Shown: positions 57,187 to 64,000 of the stretch, in pieces
Position numbering within the stretch: position 1 is the first letter of the stretch
How the letters are laid out: each line of letters begins with the position of its first letter
Assembly (NCBI GenBank): GCA_043228905.1
Contig: JBHGNT010000005.1
Coordinates: forward strand, 20,770,001 to 20,834,000
Direction of reading: 5' to 3'
DNA: 64,000 nt
Source: Azolla caroliniana
Taxonomy: Eukaryota > Polypodiophyta
The notes under the pieces: model-generated
Seen by the model: only the letters and a program-made list of their open reading frames with translations
The model's database searches: none
What the model was told of the DNA's origin: nothing
Position numbers and translations under genes: made by a program

Positions 57187-57795
57187 ATGCCTTGCACGTC
57201 GAACCCACGGGTTAGCTCCTTTAATCTTCATCAAGTATATCCAACATGCTCTAGTCTAGGGGTTCGAGTGGTTCCTCCTCCGTTTTTGTCCTCTACTGTT
57301 GTTGCTCCTATTCCCGATGCTTCTCCTTTGTCTGCTCCGTCCTCTATGTCTTTGGCTTTGTCTCCGTCCTTTGTGTTTCCGGCTCTGTCTCCGTCTCATT
57401 CACTGGCTACTTATCCAGCCACTTATCCGACTGTTACCCTTGTTTCCCCGACTGTTGCGATGTGGAGGTCCTTGGCTTCATTGGTAGCTCCTCATCACTG
57501 ATGTTTATTTGCTCTGCTTGTTGCTCTACTTCCTTCCATCGTTGCTCCCGCTCATAACCTTCCAACTATAGTTGCACCTAGAGTTGGTCATCTTCAATTC
57601 CGTCAATGAGCTTTCAGACAACCTCTAGTTGTGTTTCGGCCAGGGCATAATAATCATCAGACAATTCTTCTTGGATGGTGACTATACTTTCCTCATCCAT
57701 CTTATAGAAATTGTCGCCGACCTTCTTCCTGTTTTCAGCATCTGCCCGGAGTAGCTGAAGTTTCGTCGTTTGTTTCAACCATTGATTCCATACAA
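57187..57795 (-). pseudogene. Unidentified decayed reading frame, acidic and Glu/Thr-rich
   Basis: One minus-strand frame reads from about 57795 (QWLKQTTKLQLLRADAENRK) through DDYYALAETQLEVV and ERWKEVEQQAEQINISDEEL to repetitive NETETEPETQRTETKPKT near 57410-57370. It is broken by one TGA and several TAG stops. The composition suggests coiled coil followed by a low-complexity tail. I do not recognise the family. It lies between two LTR relics, so a retroelement gene is possible. Confidence 0.45.
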
Positions 57796-57812
57796 CCGTC
57801 TATGGATACGAG

Positions 57813-58079
57813 TGTTATTTGCGAAAACATGTATGGAGTTGTAGTTGGTACTAGACAACAAACAACTCATACAGAAAATAGAATAGACGTGGAGACTTAC
57901 TTGGATGGAGCTTTAATGGAAAGCTTCTTATTACTTCGTTCTTTTTCAGAGATACAATGCTCTACTCGTCATCACTCATTACAATGTTAGGTATTCGCTT
58001 ATATACTAAGCCCTAACTTATTAACGAGTTCACACTAGGACAGATACAATTTGGAAGGAGTCGGCCTTTTATGCCAACA
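57813..58079 (-). mobile_element. LTR relic (A), possibly the 3' LTR of copia-2
   Basis: The ends are TGTTGGCAT (minus strand, from 58079) and AACA (57813), which form a TGTT..AACA inverted pair. A polypurine-like AGGGGAGTT precedes it on the minus strand and a TATATAAG box lies inside. No flanking duplication was found. Confidence 0.5.
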
Positions 58080-58149
58080 AACTCCCCTGTAAAAGGACTA
58101 CTCTTTCTTGCATGTACAAGTGCTTGGGGTTATCTCCCCCGTAAACCTA

Positions 58150-58815
58150 GATTAAAATTTTAATTAGATCTTATGTTACTAGCATAGATTGACACATTCG
58201 TGATGTTCGTCATATTCTCCATGCGTGATATTCTCAATATTCGAGAATACGAAATGGCCCCAAGAATATTATAAAACCATTCGTTTTACAAAAATATATA
58301 AAATATTAATTAATTCATTTATTTATTTAAATAAATTTAATTTCACTAAAAAAAGAAGAATCATTCATTAATAGATTATATACATATGATTAGTATTAAC
58401 TCTCTTTATAGTGTCAAATAAAAAATAGGGAAGTTTATGAACCTTTATTTTAATTAATTAATTAGTTTTAAAAAATAAATATTTGTATATTTATTATAGA
58501 AATATGATTAGTGTGAAGTCCAATTTTTAATATTAAAATAAAAATATCTATAATTTTTTAGAGAATAAAAAGTGAGGAATTAATGAACCTTTATTGTATT
58601 TTATTTATTTATTAAAAATAAAATGAATACTTTTATATTTATTATAAAAAATTATTAGTGTCAAGTCCCTCTTAATGTTCCTTTTTATAGTCCCTCTTTT
58701 AATGTCCCTTTTTATTGTATTGTGAAGTCCCTTTTTTCTTTATCCTAGTAAACTAAAAAAGGAGGGAGTTCTTGGACTCTCTTTTTTTTTGGGGGGGGGG
58801 GGGGGGGGGGGGGGA
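58150..58815. repeat. AT-rich stretch with GAAGTCCCTTTTT-type units and a poly-G run
   Basis: The stretch is mostly A+T. Near 58660-58750 it has recurring TCCCTTTTTA and GTGAAGTCC segments. A pure G tract lies at 58791-58814, after a T run. No coding sense was found. It separates copia-2 from LTR relic A. Confidence 0.55.
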
Positions 58816-59118
58816 TAAACGAATACTTGACCATGCATTCGAATGGGAAACCCCACGAATGCGAATATGCCAATCTATGGTTACAAGTCTGTCAGCAAGT
58901 AGCCGAGTCGACAGACGTATAGTATGAGTGTTGGTCAGCTCTTACCTTCTGCTCCTCGTTCGGCTTTCTTCTGCTCAATCGCTTGTCGTAGCCCCATCTT
59001 CGTCCTTAGCGTTGATCTGGGAATGGCTTCATCAGGCAATCGGCGATGTTCACCTTAGTGTCGATCTTCCGGATTTCGAGTTTCTTCTTGGTCACGAGCT
59101 CCTGGATACATGATGATA

Positions 59119-59394
59119 TTACACCTCAATGTGCTTCATCTTCGCATGGTAGACGGGATTGTTGATGAGGTGTATTGCACTCTGTGAGTCGCAATAGATA
59201 GACGGCGTTAGTCGATCTATTCGGTTTGTAGTTCCGAAGTCGGCAGTCAGTTGGTGCAGCCAGATCGCTTCCTTCGTTGCTTCCGATGTTGCTATATACT
59301 CGGCTTCTGTGGTAGACAGAGCCGTGCACTCTTGAAGTGTCGACCTCCATGATATCGCACTGCCACCATAGGTGAAGATGTAGCCTGATGTCAA
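59119..59394 (-). pseudogene. Copia-2 RNase H
   Basis: TSGYIFTYGGSAISWRS, ALSTTEAEYIATSEATKEAI and IYCDSQSAIHLINNPVYHAK are the standard copia RNase H motifs. The frame ends at a TAA after MKHIEV, and recognisable sequence continues in the +1 region to about 59015. Confidence 0.88.
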
Positions 59395-59763
59395 TTTCCG
59401 ATTGTCCGTGTTCCCGACATAGTCAGAGTTAGTGTAGCCTTCAATTTCGGCTAAGATTGTCAGTCTGAAAGTCAGTTGTGCATCTGTGGTTCCTTTTAGA
59501 TTCCTAAGGATGTGCTTGACGGCCTCCTAATGCTTCTTTCCTGGGTTTGACATGTACCGGTTGACCACCCCTACGATATAGGCTAGGTCGGGTCGAGTCG
59601 AGTCGCCACCATTGCGTACATGATACTTCCTATTGCCGATGCGTAGGGTATCTTTCCATTAACCTCTCTCTCCTTGTCTGTTGTAGGAGAGTCTCTATCT
59701 GATAGTCTGATTGACATCGGAAGCGGTGTTGGTGTTGGCTTCGCGTTCTCCATGTTGAAGCGC

Positions 59764-60278
59764 TCTCGTGAAGATTTCCGGCTATAGTGTGAAACCGGGG
59801 TGGAATGGGCAAATCGGTGGTGTGCAACATGTGCACGTGTATACTAGGAAAGGGTGTGTAGAAAGAAGAGGGGAATTTTATCCCACATTGTAAGGTCCCC
59901 CCTTCCTTGGGCTATAAAAGGAAGGGAGGGGTCACTTATGAGGGGTTGCCTATTTTGAGGGAGAGAGGCATACCACTTAGGTCGAGGGTTTCCTATTCGG
60001 TTTTAGGGTTTCGGTTAGGGTTTTCTTCTAGGGTTTTTCTCATAGTCGTTTGGTGCAGCCATGGCGGCCACCATTGTTGTAATCATTCGCTTGTTTTTAA
60101 TATATCTTGTTGTGGATCTTGCTTCCATCTATTTTGGTCTATGCTTATGTGCTACTCTTCATCTTCTCATCCGGTGTTAAGCTTCCATTTCTCATATCTT
60201 ATTCTTTCTCCTCTACTCCCTAGTCCAAGACCCCCGTGGTCCCGCCCCTTCTACACGCACGCGCGTAACAACGCCGCA
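59764..60278 (+). mobile_element. Solo Ty3 LTR inserted into copia-2
   Basis: It begins TCTCGTGAAGATTTCCGG, close to the Ty3-I LTR start (TGTCGTGAAGATAACCG). It carries a TATA box GCTATAAAAGG near 59910, the block CCAAGACCCCCGTGGTCCCG near its 3' end, and ends GCCGCA. No internal Ty3 sequence is present. Removing it joins the copia-2 reading HKVLK to RFNMENAKP, the usual copia sequence. The flanking duplication is imperfect (3-4 bp around AGC). Confidence 0.8.
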
Positions 60279-62767
60279 AAGCTTCAGCACCTTGTGGAGG
60301 TATTCAGACTAGGAGAGTCGGAGAGTTTTGGTCGTCCGATTTCGCTCTATCCTCATGCCCAGTATGTATCGAGCTTGTTTGAGTTCCTTCATCGCGAACT
60401 TTGTGTGAAGGCTCCGCTTCAGCTTACCGATCTATGCTTGATTGCTCCCTGCAATCAACATGTCTTCGACGTATAGGATCAGATAGATCCTTGACTCGTC
60501 ACCCAGTTGCCGAACATACATGCATGGGTTGGAGTATGATCTGTTGTATCCAAGCTGCCGTATGTAGGAGTCAAACTTCTGGTACCACATTCTCGGCACT
60601 TGTTTTAGGCCATATAGACTTTTCTTTAGTCGACATACGAGGTGACTGTCCTCCCTCGTCACCGTGAAGCCTGCCAGTTGAGACATGTATATGTCTTCTT
60701 CCATATCTCCGTGTAGCAATGTTGTCTTTACGTCCATCTGGTCGAGCTCTAGATCTTCTATCGCCACAACTCCTAGTAGGAGTCGGAGGGTGGTCATCTT
60801 GACTACTGGTGAGAATATCTCGTCGTAGTCGGCCCCGTATTATTGTTTGAAAACTTTCGCGACAAGTTGAGCTTTGTACTTGGGTTTCTCTGAGTCAGAT
60901 ACATACTTGTATCGGAACACCCATTTGCAAGGTAGCGGCTTTCTTCCTGGTGGTAGTTCGATCAACTCCCATGTCTGATTCTGATGAATCGAGTCCATTT
61001 CGGATTTTATGGCCTGCAGCCATGTTTCGGCATCCGGTGCCGCCATAACTTTGTCATACGTGGGTGGTTCGCCTGCATCCGTGTAGTGGACATAGTCGAG
61101 GTTCGGTTGATAAAACTCTATTTGCCTTCGAGCTCATCCAGATCTCCTGGGTGTCGTAATATCTGGTTCAGATTCTTCGATCGGTTTGGATTGACGATCG
61201 GTATTTGTTGAACCAGTTGTGTCAAGAGCCTTGTTAGGTGCCCCGCCCTCGGTTTGGGATTTCAACGGTGTCTGGTTGTTCTCCCCTGTGGTCGTTGTCG
61301 TCTCGATTCTGACTAGCCTCTTAGCGACTTTGCCTTTGTCGACTCTTGTCGATTCGGTTGTGTCTTTGATTGCTTGGTCTTTGAGTTCGACGTTAGGACT
61401 TGTTGCCGATTCGGTGTCGGTAGGGAAGTCAACAGTTTCTTGGTGTTCGATTGTTTGTCGAATCTCTGATTTGGCCCGTTGGGTCGGTCCTTCTACGATA
61501 GTGTTGTCATCTTTGAAGGATACCTTCTTACCAACAGTTTTTTGTTGGTTCCGTTGAGAGAAGATAGAGTCTTCATTGAAGGCTACGTTGTTGCTCCGGA
61601 TCAATTTCCGGTTCTCAAGGTCCTAGAGCCGGTAGCCGAAGTCCCCATAGGTTCCATAACCGAGAAATATGCACTTTGTTGCATGAGGTGCCAACTTCAT
61701 CCTTTTGTACCTGGGGATGAACGCGTAGGCTTCGCATCCGAATATACGAAGCCTATTGTAGGTCGGTTGTTTGCTTGACCATAGTGCCTGTGGCACTTCG
61801 AGCTTGATTGCTCTTGACGGCGCCAAATTTATTAGGTACACTACCGTTTGCAATGCCTCGGCCCAGAATTCGAGCTTCAATCTGGCTTGTTGGAGCATTT
61901 TTGTCACCCTCTCCTCGATCGTTCGTATGATCCGTTCAACCACCCCATTCTGCATGGGCGTGTAAGGAACGGTCTTTTGATGCCGTATCCCTTTTTCGGA
62001 TAGGTACTATTTGAAGGCTCTGGAGGTGTACTCACCTCCGTTGTCAGATTGGAGTGTCTTCACTCTGTGTCCCGATCGGTTCTCCACTTTAGATATCCAT
62101 CAAGTGAAGACCTCAAGCGCTTCATCTTTGGACTTGATGGAGTATGCCCAAACTTTCCGTGTACAGTCATCTACGAATGTGATGAAGTACCGAGAGCCTC
62201 CTAGTGATTGCTCTAGCATGGACCCACATATGTTTGTGTGCACGAGCTCTAGGGGTTGTTGTACAGTCTTGTAGTGGAGAGAGTGCAGACTTTGGGTCTG
62301 TTTCCCATATCGACAGTGCTCGCAGAAGTCCGTCTTTGCCTGTAGTTTCGGGATGTAGCCGACTGACATCAGCCGATCAAGTCCGGCTTGAGACATGTGG
62401 CCAAATCGGCCATGCCATAAGTTCGGGTTGATTTTCTTGGCTACGTTCACGGCCCCTTCAGGGTTGATCGCCATCAATGGGTATAGATTATTATACTTAT
62501 GCCCACTACCGATTTTGAGGTTTCCTCGACTGATCACCCATGTCGACTCGTGTAGAGTCATTCGATACCCGTCTTCGGCTAACATGCCGATGGAGACCAA
62601 ACTCCTCTTTAGATCGGGTACGTGCCGAACTCGGTGCAAGGTTATTGTGTTGCCATTTGGCAATTTGATGGGAACCTCCCCGATTCCGGCCATCTTGCAC
62701 TCTTGCCCGTTTCCCAATCGGACTATGCCGCTGGCGTCAACTGAATAGTTCGAGAACCATTCAACAT

Positions 62768-63483
62768 TGGAGAAACTAAGGCGGGACCACGGGGGCCTTG
62801 GACCGAGGAATGCAAGAGATCAAGGGGAGAGAGAGCATGGAGCGTCGAGCCGGCGAATACCTGCTTCCAGCAAGCGGTGCTTACCAGCCAAATGAATCAC
62901 GACCGCGTGTACAGAACGAACAAAGATGTGCACCCACCAAACGGTGAAAGGGAAACACGCAGAAAAGCACAGGGAGACAACAAACAGGAGAATCGATTCC
63001 AACAATAAACATTACAACTTTGCAAGATTACAACCGGCGAGCCGACAACAAACCCAACACAGACACTCTCACTCTCACGCACACAATGGAGTCCTTGCCG
63101 GAAGCACTCGGGCTTTCCTCGAAGCAAAGGCAACCGACCAAGAACCTGTCGAGAACAACGATAGAGGAGGAGAAAGCTCAATTCCTAGTCCAACAACACT
63201 CCGTCCTCGCCAAAACACGATAGTTGTTTCAGCCTTCTCCCTTCTCTTTTATAGGCCGCCGGGGACGATCGTCACATCTTGAATACATCATCTTTATTCT
63301 TCGTCCCTTCGGATAGAGATACGCATCGATTTCCTAGGTAATAAATGTGTATTACCTAGTATATTTACATAAGCCGACCTATTCCTAATTATGTACAACT
63401 TATCAATCCTTGTGCCCGCGTGTAAGGGCCGGTTCATGCGCCTTTTACACTGATTCCTCCTAAGGCCGGTTTTCATCACCACA
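62768..63483 (-). repeat. Ty3-III 3' LTR
   Basis: On the minus strand it begins TGTGGTGATGAAAACCGG at 63483, directly behind a polypurine tract TGGTGGGGGTGGA (63496..63484). It has a TATA box CTATAAAAG near 63250 and carries the AAGGCCCCCGTGGTCCCGCC block near its end at 62768. The copia-2 reading starts right next to it. It is about 716 bp. Confidence 0.85.
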
Positions 63484-63629
63484 TCCACCCCCACCAAACC
63501 GCGCATCCACAGGTATGCACCAGAGAGGGACAAATGCCAGAGAAAACCGGTTTGCGTTCACCCGTCGCTCTCCGAATCTCCATCCGCTCCGATCCAATTG
63601 TTGTCTACGCCCCCTAGGTCCGGTTTGTT

Positions 63630-64000
63630 CTACTTCTTGAATGCTTTAATCCTCTTCCCGACCACCGGCACAATTATCCTTGTTCCGTTGAGCTCCGCGA
63701 GATGGTAGGTGCCGTTGTCGTTTGCGCTTGTTACGGCGTAAGGCCCGAACCACCTTCTCGCAAACTTGCGCTTTGCCTTGTGCTGGTTGTCGAGGTTATT
63801 GTCATAAACCAGTACCTAATCGCCTTCCTCGATCTTCTTCGGTCGTAGCCGGTGAGTCCGGTCGAACCAGCCTTTATTCCTTGCCCTCACTGCATGCAGC
63901 TTCGCCTTTGCCCATTCCATGTCCTCCGGTTTTCGCCCGCATGCAGCCAGTGGCTCTTCCCGGCTCATCTTGTCTCTCCAGTCTACCACCACCCACGAGG
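63630..64000 (-). pseudogene. Ty3-III integrase C-terminus (GPY/F), running off the window
   Basis: The minus strand reads VVVDWRDKMSREEPLAA, FDRTHRLRPKKIEEGD, RKFARRWFGPYAV and YHLAELNGTR, then RIKAFKK before a TAG (63632..63630). It closely parallels Ty3-I 39165-39520. A TAG replaces the Trp codon after KIEEGD (about 63822). The element is the same lineage as Ty3-I, in the opposite orientation, inserted in copia-2. The rest lies beyond the right edge. Confidence 0.88.

Larger units (their letters stand above)
58940..62767 (-). mobile_element. Ty1/copia element 2 (5' part cut off by Ty3-III), dead
   Basis: On the minus strand the domains run in copia order: protease region (LGNGQECKMAGIG, 62.7 kb), pre-integrase (LWHGRFGHMSQAGLDRL), integrase (LVHTNICGSM, SDNGGEY, NGVVERIIR), RT (WVFRYKYV, KKSLYGLKQVPRMWYQ, LYVEDMLIAG where YVDD is usual) and RNase H (SYIFTYGG-like, ALSTTEAEY, IYCDSQSAIHL). 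One frame runs from 62767 to about 60432, broken by TGA 62102, one TAG near 62010, TAG 61625, TGA 61136 and TAA 60842. The solo LTR at 59764-60278 separates RT from RNase H. Confidence 0.9.

Noticed and set aside
57187-57501. 104-codon plus-strand Ser/Pro/Leu-rich frame
   Set aside because: It is opposite the longer, more coherent minus-strand frame. The repetitive composition explains it.
59907-60476. 189-codon plus-strand frame
   Set aside because: It spans the solo LTR and runs into antisense copia RT, so it is not a gene.
1-64000. CRISPR arrays, prokaryotic operons, organellar or viral genomes
   Set aside because: No regular spacer-repeat arrays were seen. Genes are spliced, and all reverse-transcriptase genes sit in LTR or LINE contexts.

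Overview
This window is plant nuclear DNA. The evidence is spliced genes of plant families (an LRR receptor-like kinase, a soluble ABC protein of the ABCI20/21 type, a ubiquitin-specific protease and an RWDD4-like RWD protein), Ty1/copia elements primed by initiator tRNA-Met, Ty3 elements, LINE and PPR relics and many tri- and tetranucleotide arrays. The species cannot be named. The Tcn1/Sushi-like gag of the oldest Ty3 element is weakly in favour of a seed-free land plant; that is inference only.

Layout. 1-4.2 kb: an LRR receptor-like (pseudo)kinase on the minus strand, cut by the left edge, with a ~305-bp tandem duplication in its intron. 4.2-6.9 kb: microsatellites and a small element with a 10-bp target-site duplication. 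6.9-10.0 kb: a complete seven-exon ABCI gene on the plus strand. 10-19.3 kb: mostly gene-free, with LINE and PPR relics. 19.3-22.75 kb: a complete seven-exon ubiquitin protease on the minus strand. 23-31 kb: gene-free, with a LINE tail and an LTR relic. 31.0-49.55 kb: one old Ty3 element opened by two later insertions, a copia element (32850-45546, TSD AGATA) that itself holds a second Ty3 element (33441-40326, TSD GCGT), and a third truncated Ty3 element (45684-48613). 50.3-53.1 kb: a four-exon RWDD4-like gene on the minus strand. 53.9-55.7 kb: a duplicated LINE reverse-transcriptase relic carrying a textbook foldback MITE. 56.4-58.1 kb: a tRNA-Lys-like sequence, two LTR relics and an unidentified decayed reading frame. 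58.9-64 kb: a minus-strand copia element broken by a plus-strand solo Ty3 LTR and by a minus-strand Ty3 element that runs off the right edge.

The four host genes look unrelated in function and show no operon-like logic. The most striking content is the stratigraphy of transposable elements. Several Ty3 families share LTR ends and two of them share a non-initiator primer site. The copia element has a cluster of perfect dyads around its LTR TATA box and an unusual C-terminal extension behind a second polypurine tract. Reading frames decay mainly by TAG stops, as expected for CAG to TAG change in methylated DNA. No CRISPR, prokaryotic or organellar features were seen. Exon borders were set by eye from GT/AG sites, frame continuity and family motifs.
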